From NCBI RefSeq assembly GCF_037203605.1, contig NZ_JBBDHC010000003.1, positions 1 through 64,000 on the forward strand: a DNA stretch of 64,000 nt, in the 5' to 3' direction. The notes beneath the pieces are model-generated. The model had not been told where the DNA came from and did not search any database. It was given only the letters and a program-made list of their open reading frames with translations. Below are positions 9,400-18,932 of the stretch, one piece after another. The DNA is from Denitratimonas tolerans. GTDB taxonomy: Bacteria; Pseudomonadota; Gammaproteobacteria; Xanthomonadales; Xanthomonadaceae. The translations under genes were made by a program, and so were the position numbers. Positions within the stretch are counted from its first letter, which is position 1. Every line of letters begins with the position of its first letter.

Positions 9400-11727
9400 T
9401 CAATCCCTCGGCGGCGGCGGAGCCAGCACGCTGCGGTCGCCGTTGTGTTCGGGCGGCGAAACGATGCCGGCCGCTTCCATGGCCTCGACCAGGCGCGCGG
9501 CGCGGTTGTAGCCGATGCGCAGGTGGCGCTGCACGCTGGAGATGCTGGCGCGGCGGGTCTCGGTGACGATGCGCACGGCCTGGTCGAACAGCGCGTCGGC
9601 CTCCGGATCGTCGCTGGCAGCCGCCTCCGGCAGCCCGGTCGGGCCGATCACCTGGCCGTCGCCCAGGGTCTGGGTTTCCTCCAGCACGCCTTCGAGGTAG
9701 TCCGCCCCGCCGGAGCTTTCCTTGAGGAACTGCACCACGCGGTGGACTTCCTCGTCGCTGACGAAGGCACCGTGCAGGCGCTCGGGCATGGCGGTGCCGG
9801 GCGGGAGATACAGCATGTCGCCGTGGCCCAGCAGGGTTTCCGCGCCGGACTGGTCGAGGATGGTGCGCGAGTCGATCTTGCTGGAAACCTGGAAGGCGAT
9901 GCGGGTCGGGATATTGGCCTTGATCAGGCCGGTGATCACGTCCACCGACGGGCGCTGCGTCGCCAGGATGAGGTGGATGCCGGCGGCGCGCGCCTTCTGC
10001 GCCAGGCGGGCGATCAGCTCTTCCACCTTCTTGCCGACGATCATCATCATGTCGGCGAACTCGTCGATGATGACCACGATGTAGGGCAGCGTTTCCAGCG
10101 CGCGCGGTGCTTCGCCCAGCTCCGGATTGGGTTTGAAAAGCGGGTCCATCAGCGGCTGGCCTGCCTCGATGGCGTCCCTCACCTTCTTGTTGAAACCGGC
10201 CAGGTTGCGCACGCCCACCGCGCTCATCAGCTTGTAGCGGCGCTCCATTTCGGCCACGCACCAGCGCAGGCCGTTGGCGGCCTCCTTCATGTCGGTGACC
10301 ACCGGCGCGAGCAGGTGCGGGATGCCTTCGTAGACCGAAAGCTCCAGCATCTTCGGATCGATCATCAGCATCCGCACGTCGCGCGCGCTGGATTTGTAAA
10401 GGAGGCTCAGCACCATGGCGTTGACCGCGACCGACTTGCCCGAGCCGGTGGTGCCGGCCACCAGCAGATGCGGCATCTTCGCCAGATCCGCAACCGTGGG
10501 CCGCCCGGATATGTCCTTGCCCAATGCCAGCGTCAGCGGGCTGGTGGACTTGTCGTATTCCTTCGAGCGCAGGATTTCCGACAGGTAGATGATCTCGCGG
10601 TTGGCGTTGGGGATTTCCAGGCCGATCACGGACTTTCCGGGGATCACGTCGACCACGCGCACGGATTTCACCGAGAGGCCGCGGGCGATATCCTTGTCCA
10701 GGCTCGACACCTGGCTGCCCTTCACGCCCGGTGCCGGCTCCATCTCGAAGCGGGTGATGACCGGGCCGGGAAATACGCCGACGACCTGCGCCTCGATGCG
10801 GAAGTCCTTGAGCTTGAACTCGATCTGGCGCGACAGGGTTTCCAGCGCCTCTTCGGAATAGCCCTTGGGCTGCGGCTTGGGATCATCGAGCACCGACAGC
10901 GGCGGCAGGCCGCCTTCGCTGCTGGGCACGCCGCCGAACAGCGGAATCTGCTGCTCGCGCTGGGCGCGATCGCTCTTTTCCACCGGCAGCGGCGGCGGTT
11001 CGATGCGGATCGGCTCGCGCCTGGCGCGTTTGACCGTTTCCTCGCGCCGGGTTTCCTCGCGCTGGGCGCGCGCGGCGCGCGCCTGCCGCTTCTCGTTGGA
11101 GACCTGCTCCTGCATCCGCCGCCCGAGGAGTCCACCCAGTGACAAGACGCCGCGGCCGATGCGGTCCATCAGGGCAAACCAGGACAACCCGGTCGCCAGA
11201 GTGATGCCCACCAGCAGCAGCGCCAGGGTAAAAAGTGCGGCGCCGAAGTAGCCGAATCCACGCTGCAGGGCCATGCCCACGAGCTGGCCCAGCAGCCCGC
11301 CCGCCCCCACCGGCAGGCCGGCGGCCGAACGCGGCGGATTCAGGTGCGCCAGCGCGGCCACGCCCACCAGGAACGCAAATACACCGATCAGGCGCAGCGC
11401 CGGGGTGAGCGCCGTCCCGTCGAGACCATCGCGCCCGCGCAGCACCAGCCAGATCAGGCCCCCCAGCAGGATCGGCAGCGCATAGGCACCAATGCCGAAG
11501 AACGAGAGCACGATGTCGGCGAAATACGCCCCGGCCATGCCGCCGAAATTGTGGATCGGCCCGGTGACGCTGCCCGAGTGCGACCAGCCTGGATCGTCCG
11601 GGTGGTAGCTGACCAGGCAGGCCAGCAGGTACAGCAGGACCGGCACCGCCAGCAGAACCAGGCTTTCCCGCCAGATCCTGCGTCGCGCGCCACCCTCGTC
11701 TTCCATTGCCTGCTGTGTTCGGCTCAC
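9400..11727 (-). CDS. ftsK: DNA translocase FtsK
   Basis: A protein of 775 residues if translation begins at GTG 11727; ATG 11706 (MEDEGGARRRIWRE) is an equally plausible start. The N-terminal domain has four or more membrane segments within about 20-185, followed by a short charged linker rich in Arg/Glu (about 205-250). The motor domain has Walker A at 424-432 (AGTTGSGKS), Walker B (VVIIDEFADMMM) and a C-terminal winged-helix gamma domain (SSVQRHLRIGYNRAARLVEAME) that reads KOPS sites. It pumps chromosome dimers to dif at the division septum for XerCD resolution. The linker is short compared with E. coli FtsK (about 1300 residues), as is usual for SpoIIIE-length homologues. Divergent from trxB. 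Confidence 0.96.
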   Translation of the reverse strand: MSRTQQAMEDEGGARRRIWRESLVLLAVPVLLYLLACLVSYHPDDPGWSHSGSVTGPIHNFGGMAGAYFADIVLSFFGIGAYALPILLGGLIWLVLRGRDGLDGTALTPALRLIGVFAFLVGVAALAHLNPPRSAAGLPVGAGGLLGQLVGMALQRGFGYFGAALFTLALLLVGITLATGLSWFALMDRIGRGVLSLGGLLGRRMQEQVSNEKRQARAARAQREETRREETVKRARREPIRIEPPPLPVEKSDRAQREQQIPLFGGVPSSEGGLPPLSVLDDPKPQPKGYSEEALETLSRQIEFKLKDFRIEAQVVGVFPGPVITRFEMEPAPGVKGSQVSSLDKDIARGLSVKSVRVVDVIPGKSVIGLEIPNANREIIYLSEILRSKEYDKSTSPLTLALGKDISGRPTVADLAKMPHLLVAGTTGSGKSVAVNAMVLSLLYKSSARDVRMLMIDPKMLELSVYEGIPHLLAPVVTDMKEAANGLRWCVAEMERRYKLMSAVGVRNLAGFNKKVRDAIEAGQPLMDPLFKPNPELGEAPRALETLPYIVVIIDEFADMMMIVGKKVEELIARLAQKARAAGIHLILATQRPSVDVITGLIKANIPTRIAFQVSSKIDSRTILDQSGAETLLGHGDMLYLPPGTAMPERLHGAFVSDEEVHRVVQFLKESSGGADYLEGVLEETQTLGDGQVIGPTGLPEAAASDDPEADALFDQAVRIVTETRRASISSVQRHLRIGYNRAARLVEAMEAAGIVSPPEHNGDRSVLAPPPPRD

Positions 11728-11915
11728 CGGACCTGGTCATCCTGCATGATCGGGACAGAACGCCGGATTGTATCAGCGTGCCCGCCCGGACCTTGCGACC
11801 GCAGGCCAAATGCGGTTTCCACGCCCGAGGCGGCGCGGCGCGGCTTGTAACCGCGCCCTGCGGCCCCCATCCTGACTGGCCTTGCCCCCATTGCGTTTCC
11901 CGCAGAGTCCGTCCC

Positions 11916-12875
11916 ATGAGCGAATCCCGCCACGCCCGCGTCCTGATCCTCGGCTCCGGTCCGGCCGGCTACACCGCCGCCGTCTACGCCGCCCGCGCCA
12001 ACCTCAAGCCCCTGCTGATCACCGGTCTGGAACAGGGCGGCCAGCTCACCACCACCACAGACGTGGACAACTGGCCGGGCGACGCACAGGGCGTGCAGGG
12101 GCCGGAACTGATGGCGCGCATGCAGGCCCACGCCGAGCGCTTCGAAACCGAACTGGTGTTCGACCACATCCACACCGCCGATCTGTCCCGGCGTCCGTTC
12201 CGCCTGACCGGCGACAGCGGCACCTACACCTGCGACAGCCTCATCATCGCCACCGGCGCGACCGCCAAGTACCTGGGCCTGGAATCGGAGGAGAAGTTCA
12301 AGGGTCGCGGCGTTTCGGCCTGCGCCACCTGCGACGGCTTCTTCTTCCGCGAACAGGACGTGGCCGTGATCGGCGGCGGCAATACCGCGGTGGAGGAAGC
12401 GCTGTACCTGTCCAACCTCGCGCGCAAGGTCTATCTCGTCCACCGCCGCGACAGCCTGCGGGCGGAGAAGATCATGCAGGACAAGCTGTTCGAAAAGGCC
12501 GCCAGCGGCAAGATCGAACTGGTCTGGAACCACACCGTGGAAGAAGTCCTGGGTGACGACAGCGGCGTGACCGGCATGCGTCTGGCCTCGACCGCCGACG
12601 GCAGCACCCGCGACATCGCGGTGCATGGCTTCTTCGTGGCCATCGGCCACCACCCGAACACCGGCATCTTCGAGGGTCAGCTCGCCATGCGCGATGGTTA
12701 CCTGAAGGTCCACTCGGGTCAGGACGGCGGTGCCACGGAAACGAGTGTCCCCGGCGTCTTTGCCGCAGGCGACGTGGCCGACAGCGTGTACCGCCAGGCC
12801 ATCACCTCGGCCGGCTTCGGCTGCATGGCGGCGCTGGATGCCGAGCGCTTTCTGGAAAAGGTCGGGCCGGCCTGA
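11916..12875 (+). CDS. trxB: Thioredoxin-disulfide reductase
   Basis: The 319-residue product starts MSESRHARVLILGSGPAGYTAA, with the FAD-binding GxGxxG at residues about 13-18. The redox-active CATC pair is Cys136/Cys139, and the NADPH-binding GGGNTAVEEAL follows. The C-terminal FAD motif GVFAAGDVADSVYRQAITSAGFGCMAA is complete. It reduces thioredoxin with NADPH in the cytoplasm. It is divergent from ftsK and is followed 12-30 bp later by the DUF482/GNAT-like gene, aat and infA, a familiar ordering in gammaproteobacteria. A longer in-frame upstream extension exists but lacks family similarity. Confidence 0.97.
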   Translation: MSESRHARVLILGSGPAGYTAAVYAARANLKPLLITGLEQGGQLTTTTDVDNWPGDAQGVQGPELMARMQAHAERFETELVFDHIHTADLSRRPFRLTGDSGTYTCDSLIIATGATAKYLGLESEEKFKGRGVSACATCDGFFFREQDVAVIGGGNTAVEEALYLSNLARKVYLVHRRDSLRAEKIMQDKLFEKAASGKIELVWNHTVEEVLGDDSGVTGMRLASTADGSTRDIAVHGFFVAIGHHPNTGIFEGQLAMRDGYLKVHSGQDGGATETSVPGVFAAGDVADSVYRQAITSAGFGCMAALDAERFLEKVGPA

Positions 12876-12905
12876 CCGGACGGCGGCGTGGCCGACAGCC
12901 GGCGG

Positions 12906-14042
12906 ATGCCCGCAGTCCTCACCCTCGTCGACTCCCTCGCCTCGGTGCCGGCCGAGGCGTGGGACGCGCTGCACGATGGCACCAACCCCTTCGTCGCGCA
13001 CGCCTTCCTCTTCGGGCTGGAAACCACCGGCTGCCTGCCGCCCCGCTACGGCTGGGCACCGCGCCACGCGCTGCTGCACGACGGCCCCCGCCTGATTGCG
13101 GCGGCACCGGCATGGCGCAAGGACAACTCGCGCGGCGAGTATGTGTTCGACTTCGCCTGGGCCGCGGCCTGCGAAGAAGCCGGCATCGCGTATTACCCCA
13201 AGTGGCTGGTCGGAGTGCCGTGGTCGCCGGTGCCCGGGCCGCGACTCATGGCGCGCGACGAGCCGGCGCGGCAGGCGCTGGCGCAGGCCCTCGCCGCGCA
13301 CACCCGGGCCGCGGGCTGGTCCTCGCTGCACGTCAACTTCCTGCCCGAATCGGAAACTTACGTGTTCGACCCGCGCTGGCTGGCCCGCCACGAGCTGCAG
13401 TTCCACTGGGAAAACCCCGGCTGGCGCGACTTTGCCGACTATCTTGCCGCCATGACCAGCCGCCGCCGCAAGGCGATCCGGCAGGAACGGACGAAGGTCG
13501 CACAGGCGGGCTATCGCTTCCGCATCGCACACGGCGACGAGGCCAGCGACGAAGATCTCGCCGCGATGCACGACTTCTATCGCATCACCTTCGCGCAGAA
13601 GGGCAACGTGGCGGTGCTGACGCGCGGCTTCTTCGCCCATCTGGCCCGCACGATGCCGCGTGCGCTGGTGCTGGTGCTGGCCGAACGCGAGGGCCGCACC
13701 GTCGCCGGCGCGCTGTGCCTGCGCGGCGGCGACACGCTCTACGGACGCTACTGGGGCAGCGTCGAGGACAGCCCGGGGCTGCACTTCGAGACCTGCTACT
13801 ACCAGGGCATCGAATACTGCCTGCGCGAGGGATTGCGCCGCTTCGAGCCGGGCGCGCAGGGCGAACACAAGCTGGCGCGCGGCTTTCTGCCGGTACTCAC
13901 CCACAGCCGCCACCTGGTGACCAACCCTCACCTGGACGCCGCGCTGCGGCCCTGGTGTGCGCAGGAACGCGAAGGCGTGCGACGCTATCGCGACCTGCTG
14001 CTGGAGCACTCGCCGTTTCGCCATGCACCTGCCGCGCCTTGA
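12906..14042 (+). CDS. DUF482 / GNAT-superfamily protein (peptidoglycan-biosynthesis-like)
   Basis: A protein of 378 residues from ATG 12906; GTG 12888 in frame would add six residues. It matches the DUF482 family, a GNAT/FemAB-like fold, with typical segments NPFVAHAFLFGLE, NFLPE, DYLAAMTSRRRKAIRQER, FYRITFAQKG and FEPGAQGEHKLARGF. Exact activity is not established; members are thought to transfer acyl or aminoacyl groups. Its last 20 bases overlap the start of aat, so the two are probably co-translated. The adjacency to an aminoacyl-tRNA-protein transferase is suggestive, since FemAB-like folds also use aminoacyl-tRNA, but this is inference. Confidence 0.85.
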   Translation: MPAVLTLVDSLASVPAEAWDALHDGTNPFVAHAFLFGLETTGCLPPRYGWAPRHALLHDGPRLIAAAPAWRKDNSRGEYVFDFAWAAACEEAGIAYYPKWLVGVPWSPVPGPRLMARDEPARQALAQALAAHTRAAGWSSLHVNFLPESETYVFDPRWLARHELQFHWENPGWRDFADYLAAMTSRRRKAIRQERTKVAQAGYRFRIAHGDEASDEDLAAMHDFYRITFAQKGNVAVLTRGFFAHLARTMPRALVLVLAEREGRTVAGALCLRGGDTLYGRYWGSVEDSPGLHFETCYYQGIEYCLREGLRRFEPGAQGEHKLARGFLPVLTHSRHLVTNPHLDAALRPWCAQEREGVRRYRDLLLEHSPFRHAPAAP

Positions 14043-14745
14043 TCCCGATCCGACGACCCCGTTCCCGCCGCCCGAGAGCGCCCGGCGTCAGCCCGACGGC
14101 CTGCTGGCCTGGGGCGGCGATCTCTCCCCCACGCGCCTGATGCGCGCGTACCGCAGCGGAATCTTCCCCTGGTATTCGCAGGGCGACCCGATCCTGTGGT
14201 GGTCACCGGACCCGCGCACGGTATTCGACACGGCCGACCTGCACCTGTCGCGTCGATTCCGTCGCAGCCTGCGGCACAGCGACTGGACGATCCATGCCGA
14301 CCGCGATTTCGCCGGCGTCGTCGAGGCCTGTGCAAGCACGCCGCGCCGCGGCCAGGACGGCACCTGGATCCTGCCTGAGATGGCGCGCGCCTATGTTGAA
14401 CTGCACCGCCTCGGCCACGCGCACAGCGTCGAGGTATACGCCGGCGAGCGGCTCGTCGGCGGCATCTACGGCGTTGACGCCGGCCCGGTCTTCTGCGGGG
14501 AATCGATGTTCAGCCGCCAGAGCGGTGCCTCACGCCTGGCGCTTGCGGCCTTGTGCCGGCTGCTGGCCGAGCGCGGCGTGCGCTGGCTCGATGCGCAGAT
14601 GCACACCCCGCACCTGGCCGCGCTGGGCGCGCGCCAGATCCGCCGCAGCGAATATCTGTCCTGCCTTGCGGACCGGGAGCCGTCGAGTTCCAGCACCGAT
14701 TGGCCGGAGCATTGCCGCAACCGGGTCGCTGCCGACTTCGGCTGA
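14023..14745 (+). CDS. aat: Leucyl/phenylalanyl-tRNA-protein transferase
   Basis: A protein of 240 residues from ATG 14023. Family hallmarks are GLLAWGGDLSPTRLMRAYRSGIFPWY, WWSPDPRTVF, GTWILPEMARAYVELHRLGHAHSVE and GESMFSRQSGASRLAL. It adds Leu or Phe from charged tRNA to N-terminal Arg or Lys of proteins, making N-degrons read by ClpS/ClpAP. It overlaps the preceding gene by 20 nt and is followed by infA, as in E. coli. The C-terminal tail after EYL is short and Ser-rich but otherwise normal. Confidence 0.96.
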   Translation: MHLPRLDPDPTTPFPPPESARRQPDGLLAWGGDLSPTRLMRAYRSGIFPWYSQGDPILWWSPDPRTVFDTADLHLSRRFRRSLRHSDWTIHADRDFAGVVEACASTPRRGQDGTWILPEMARAYVELHRLGHAHSVEVYAGERLVGGIYGVDAGPVFCGESMFSRQSGASRLALAALCRLLAERGVRWLDAQMHTPHLAALGARQIRRSEYLSCLADREPSSSSTDWPEHCRNRVAADFG

Positions 14746-14806
14746 ACGCCTGCGCGGCATCGGACGGCCTGGCGGATGGCGCGCCGGGGCGCATGTCGGG
14801 GACGCG

Positions 14807-14836
14807 TTCGTCAACGGTATCGAATCGTGGCATAAT
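14807..14836 (+). promoter_or_regulatory. Candidate sigma-70 promoter for infA
   Basis: A TTCGTC at 14807-14812 and CATAAT at 14831-14836 are 18 nt apart, 41 nt upstream of the infA start, in the only AT-richer patch of the intergenic region. The match is modest, so this is a candidate only. Confidence 0.35.
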
Positions 14837-14877
14837 GGCGGGCGTTTTTCGCCAAAACCCCCAACTCACGGCCCCGA

Positions 14878-15096
14878 ATGTCCAAAGACGACTCCATCGA
14901 AATGGAAGGCTCGGTCCTCGAGACCCTGCCCAACACCATGTTCCGCGTGAAGCTGGAAAACGGCCACGTCGTGACAGCCCACATTTCCGGCCGCATGCGC
15001 AAGAACTACATCCGCATCCTGACCGGCGACAAGGTCAAGGTCGAGATGACGCCCTACGACCTGACCAAGGGCCGCATCACCTACCGCATGAAGTGA
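14878..15096 (+). CDS. infA: Translation initiation factor IF-1
   Basis: A 72-residue protein (MSKDDSIEMEGSVLETLPNT), a single S1/OB-fold domain of exact family length with NGHVVTAHISGRMRKNYIRIL and GDKVKVEMTPYDLTKGRITYR. It binds the 30S A site during initiation. It lies 132 bp after aat with its own likely promoter. Transcription probably ends at the hairpin at 15181-15209. Confidence 0.98.
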   Translation: MSKDDSIEMEGSVLETLPNTMFRVKLENGHVVTAHISGRMRKNYIRILTGDKVKVEMTPYDLTKGRITYRMK

Positions 15097-15180
15097 GCCT
15101 CCGGAGGCACCGGCGACTCCGGGAAGCAACCTCTGGAAGGCGGGGCCGCAGCTCCGCCTTCTTCGTTGCATCCACATGAA

Positions 15181-15209
15181 AAAACCGCCCGGGGTCACCG
15201 GGCGGTTTT
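15181..15209. terminator. Bidirectional intrinsic terminator between infA and the cold-shock gene
   Basis: A perfect 12-bp stem (AAAACCGCCCGG with CCGGGCGGTTTT) around a 5-nt loop. The A-tract on one side and T-tract on the other let it serve both the plus-strand infA and the minus-strand cold-shock gene, whose stop codon is 26 bp away. Confidence 0.85.
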
Positions 15210-15234
15210 CATCGAACCGGCATCTGATCTGCCG

Positions 15235-15444
15235 TCAGAGCGCCTGGACCTCATCGGCCTGGTAGCCCTTCGGGCCCTGGGTCACGATGAAGGACACCTT
15301 CTGCCCTTCCTTCAGCGACTTGAAACCAGCGCCCTGGATGGCGCGGAAGTGGACGAAAAGATCTTCACCGCCTTCGCGACTGATGAAGCCGAAGCCCTTG
15401 GCGTCGTTGAACCATTTGACTGTGCCGGTCTGACGATCGGACAT
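15235..15444 (-). CDS. Cold-shock protein (CspA family)
   Basis: A 69-residue single cold-shock domain: TGTVKWFNDAKGFGFI (RNP-1) and EDLFVHF (RNP-2). It binds single-stranded RNA and DNA and melts RNA structure. The start at 15444 follows GGGAG. About 260 bp without a gene lies upstream, enough for the long 5' leader typical of Csp mRNAs, though no defined cold-box could be fixed. It ends in the terminator shared with infA. Confidence 0.95.
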   Translation of the reverse strand: MSDRQTGTVKWFNDAKGFGFISREGGEDLFVHFRAIQGAGFKSLKEGQKVSFIVTQGPKGYQADEVQAL

Positions 15445-15708
15445 GACGATAACTCCCGAAACATTGGCTGGACATGTAAACCCGCGGTGCGGGACTGGCT
15501 GCAGGGAGTACGCGACGTGAAGCGATGGACAGACCGAACCGAATCGGACCTGCCGCACCGGGCCACGGTGCCTTGTGACCCTTGCAAACACAGCGCTTTC
15601 CTTATACACGCTTTTCGTTCAGTCGCCAACGCGAGCGCACGGACACCGGCTGGCGGTGTCCGTGCGGGGATTTTCCGCGTTGGCCCGGTGGCTTATCCGG
15701 GCGGTTGA

Positions 15709-16173
15709 TCAGCCCGCGGCGAGGCGGCGCTTGCGTGCGCGCAGCCCCTCATGCACGGCGCGGGCCTTGGCTTCGTACTGCATCGCCAGCACCCGCACCA
15801 CGTAGCTGTGGTCGCGGTCGTGGCGGATGCGCTGCACCCGGCCCAGCAGGTCGGACTCGGCCTGCTCGATCTGGGTCACCTGATCCTGCTTGATGGCCTT
15901 GAGCCCGGTGCGAAGCGTGGTGTAGGTGGAATTGATGTGGGCGACCCATTCCGCCGGCTTGGCGACGCGCTTGCTGCTGCGCACCTTGGGCGTCCTGGCG
16001 GGCTTGACCTCGTGGCTGAGTTCTTCCACCAGCGTGGACTTGGCCTGGGCCATGCGGCGGAACAGTTTGCTCAATTCGCTGTCGGTCACCGCATCGGCCG
16101 CCTCGGCGTAGAAATCGACGCCCTCGCGCGTGGCTTCGATCAACTCGGGGAGAATGTTCAGCGACTCGCTCAT
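15709..16173 (-). CDS. DUF2383 ferritin-like four-helix-bundle protein (PA2169 family)
   Basis: The 154-residue product uses ATG 16173, preceded by AGGAG seven bases away; a further in-frame start at 16209 lacks such a site. The N-terminal 110 residues form an all-helical domain (LNILPELIEATREGVDFYAEAADAV, FRRMAQAKSTLVEELSHEV) like DUF2383/PA2169 proteins, which have a ferritin-like fold. The C-terminal tail is basic and helical, unlike the short tails of many homologues. Function is not established; relatives are stress-associated. It is divergent from the flavoprotein gene. Confidence 0.8.
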   Translation of the reverse strand: MSESLNILPELIEATREGVDFYAEAADAVTDSELSKLFRRMAQAKSTLVEELSHEVKPARTPKVRSSKRVAKPAEWVAHINSTYTTLRTGLKAIKQDQVTQIEQAESDLLGRVQRIRHDRDHSYVVRVLAMQYEAKARAVHEGLRARKRRLAAG

Positions 16174-16391
16174 GACAGGCTCCTGTATGGCTGAAGCAGA
16201 CATCGCCATCCCGCGTGTCCGCGGAAACAGCGATCCTGCAAGGGAACAGTGGATGGCCGGCCCATCGGGTTCCGCACCATCCGACAGCCGAGAGTTTACT
16301 CTAGCGCCCGTAAAGAGTTCGTTATTCGTGACGGAGGCCCCGAACCGGAGAATTCTTTATCTGATTTTTATCATACAGTTGGGGTTGATAG

Positions 16392-17672
16392 TTGACAAAC
16401 AACATCAAGAATGAGCAGTCGCCGGGCAACGAACCCGGCCAAGCCGCGCCGAGTGCTTTCGTGGTGGGCGGCGGGGCCGCCGGGCTGCACGCTGCCCGGC
16501 GGCTGGCGGCCGCCGGCGCGCGCGTGACCGTGTTCGACGCCATGGCCTCGGTCGGGCGCAAGTTCCTGCTCGCCGGCAAGGGCGGGCTCAACCTGACCCA
16601 CGCCGAACCCCTGCCCGCCTTCACCGCACGCTACGGCGATGCCGCGCCCCGCGTCGCGGCCTGGCTTGATCGCTTCGGCCCCGACGCGGTGCGCGGCCTT
16701 GCGCGGGAGTTGGGCTTCGACACCTTCGTCGGAAGCTCCGGACGGGTCTTCCCGCTCGACATGAAGGCCGGCCCGATGATGCGGGCCTGGGTCCGCGACC
16801 TGCGCGAGGCGGGAGTGGCCTTTCGGGTGCGGCACCGGTTCCTGGGCTGGACGTCCGACGGCGCGTTGCGCTTCCAGACGCCGGACGGCGAGGTTCACGC
16901 CCGCGCCGATGCAACCGTGCTGGCGCTGGGCGGCGGCAGCTGGTCCAGGCTCGGCTCGGATGGTGCCTGGGTCGAGCCGCTGCGCGCGGCCGGCGTGTCC
17001 GTGGCCGCACTGCGTCCGGCCAACTGCGGGTTCGATTGCGACTGGGAACCGCGTTTCGCCGCGCGCTGGCAGGGCCAGCCGCTCAAGACCGTCGCCGCGC
17101 GCCGGTCCGGCACGCCGGAGTGGCGACGCGGCGAACTGCTTGTCACCGCGACCGGTATCGAAGGCAGCCTCGTCTACGCGCTGTCCGCCGGCCTGCGCGA
17201 TGCGCTGGAACGCGACGGCCGGGCGATCCTCGAACTCGACCTCCTGCCCGACCACAGTCAGGCGGCCGTGCACGCGGCGCTGGCGGCACCCCGCGGATCG
17301 CGGTCGCGCAGCGAGCATTGGCGCCGCAGGCTCGGGCTGACCGGCCTCAAGGCGGCGCTCGTGCATGCGTGCACGACACGCGAGCACTGGGACGACGCGG
17401 ATGCGCTGGCCCCGCGGATCAAGTCGCTTCCCCTTGTGCTCACGCGCACCCGGCCGATCGACGAGGCGATCAGTACCGCCGGCGGCGTCACGCTCGACGC
17501 CGTGGACGAGCACCTGATGCTGCGCGCCCGCCCGGGCGTCTTCGTCGCGGGTGAAATGCTCGACTGGGAAGCGCCGACCGGCGGCTACCTGCTGACCGCA
17601 TCGCTCGCCAGCGCGATGGTCGCCGCGCACGGCGCATCGGCGTGGCTGGAGGCACACGCCGATGCACTGTGA
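16392..17672 (+). CDS. BaiN/HI0933-type FAD-dependent oxidoreductase (TIGR03862 family)
   Basis: A protein of 426 residues starting at TTG 16392; no in-frame ATG precedes the dinucleotide-binding motif AFVVGGGAAGLHAARRLAAAG, so TTG is the best start. The characteristic HI0933 motif VGRKFLLAGKGGLNLTH is present, as are TVLALGGGSWSRLGSDG, the mid-protein TATGIEGSLVYALS and the C-terminal GVFVAGEMLDWEAPTGGYLL. This is a FAD-binding flavoprotein of unknown physiological substrate. The gene overlaps the start of rlmC by 11 nt, implying coupled translation. Confidence 0.9.
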   Translation: MTNNIKNEQSPGNEPGQAAPSAFVVGGGAAGLHAARRLAAAGARVTVFDAMASVGRKFLLAGKGGLNLTHAEPLPAFTARYGDAAPRVAAWLDRFGPDAVRGLARELGFDTFVGSSGRVFPLDMKAGPMMRAWVRDLREAGVAFRVRHRFLGWTSDGALRFQTPDGEVHARADATVLALGGGSWSRLGSDGAWVEPLRAAGVSVAALRPANCGFDCDWEPRFAARWQGQPLKTVAARRSGTPEWRRGELLVTATGIEGSLVYALSAGLRDALERDGRAILELDLLPDHSQAAVHAALAAPRGSRSRSEHWRRRLGLTGLKAALVHACTTREHWDDADALAPRIKSLPLVLTRTRPIDEAISTAGGVTLDAVDEHLMLRARPGVFVAGEMLDWEAPTGGYLLTASLASAMVAAHGASAWLEAHADAL

Positions 17673-18822
17673 TGCCTTCGAGAGCGGCCGCTGTGCGTCC
17701 TGCGCGCGCATCCGCGAGCCGCTCGATGCGCAGGTCGCACGCAAGCAGGCCGATGCAGCGCAGCGCCTCGCAGCGTTCGGCCCGATCCACTGGCACGCGC
17801 CGGTACGCAGCCGCGAGGCCGGCTTTCGCAACAAGGCCAAGATGGTCGTGGCCGGCAGCGTGGATCAACCGACCCTCGGCATCCTCGATGCCAGCGGCCA
17901 CGGCGTCGACCTCACCGATTGCCCGCTCTATCCGGCCGCCATCAGCGGGATATTTCCCGCGCTCGCGGCCTTCATCCGCCAGGCGCGGATCGCGCCTTAC
18001 GACGTCCCGGGCCGACACGGCGAGCTGAAATACCTGCTGGTGACCGTGGCCGAACACTCCGGCGAACTGATGCTGCGCTTCGTGCTGCGCTCGCAGGAAT
18101 CCATCGCCCGCATCCGCAAGCACCTGCCGGCGCTGCGTGCCGCCCTGCCCGGCCTGCGCGTGGTGTCGGCCAATCTCCAGCCCGAGCACAAGGCCGTGCT
18201 CGAAGGCGAACGCGAAATCCTGCTGACGGACGAAGCGGCGTTGACCATGCGCCTCAACGACCTGCCGATCCACCTGCGCCCGCAGAGTTTCTTCCAGACC
18301 AACACCGACGTGGCCGCGGCGCTGTACCGGCAGGCGCGCGACTGGGTTGCCGCGCTCGATCCGCCGGCGCTCTGGGATCTCTACTGCGGCGTCGGCGGCT
18401 TTGCGCTGCACTGTGCGGACGGGCGGCGCGAGGTCACCGGCATCGAACTTTCCGAGGAGGCCATCGCCAGCGCCTGCCGCAGCCGGGACGAACTGGGCCT
18501 TGCCGGCGTGCGCTTCCAGGCGGGCGATGCCGCTGCCTTCGCGCGCGCAGCGATCCGGCTGCCGCCGCTGGTGATCGTCAACCCGCCGCGTCGCGGCATC
18601 GGCAGCGCGCTGTGCCAGCGCCTGCGCGAAAGCGAGGCGCGCTGGATCATCTATTCCAGCTGCAACGTGGAGTCACTCGCCCGCGACCTTGCCGACCTCG
18701 CCGATTTCCGGGTTCGCCAGGCGCGCCTGTTCGACATGTTCCCGCACACCGACCACTTCGAAGTGGCCTGCCTGCTGGAGCGCCATGCGGCGCAGAATCC
18801 GACGGGAAGCGGCGGCGCGTGA
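17662..18822 (+). CDS. rlmC: 23S rRNA (uracil-747-C5)-methyltransferase RlmC
   Basis: A 386-residue SAM-dependent m5U methyltransferase of the TrmA/RumAB family. The iron-sulfur ligands are Cys3, Cys11, Cys14 and Cys87 (MHCDAFESGRCASC, TDCPLYP). It lacks an N-terminal TRAM domain, which separates RlmC from RlmD. SAM-binding is at LYCGVGGFALH, the IVNPPRRGIG motif is intact, and the catalytic cysteine is Cys334 in YSSCNVESLARDL. It begins inside the end of the preceding flavoprotein gene. Confidence 0.93.
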   Translation: MHCDAFESGRCASCARIREPLDAQVARKQADAAQRLAAFGPIHWHAPVRSREAGFRNKAKMVVAGSVDQPTLGILDASGHGVDLTDCPLYPAAISGIFPALAAFIRQARIAPYDVPGRHGELKYLLVTVAEHSGELMLRFVLRSQESIARIRKHLPALRAALPGLRVVSANLQPEHKAVLEGEREILLTDEAALTMRLNDLPIHLRPQSFFQTNTDVAAALYRQARDWVAALDPPALWDLYCGVGGFALHCADGRREVTGIELSEEAIASACRSRDELGLAGVRFQAGDAAAFARAAIRLPPLVIVNPPRRGIGSALCQRLRESEARWIIYSSCNVESLARDLADLADFRVRQARLFDMFPHTDHFEVACLLERHAAQNPTGSGGA

Positions 18823-18932
18823 CCTGATCCGGCGTCGAATCCGCCGACGCCGTGGCCTTGTTCCGGACCGCGCGGACCGCTATGATGCGCGGCCTTCTTG
18901 CCGACGCCCAGACGCGCGGCAAAGGCATCTGC

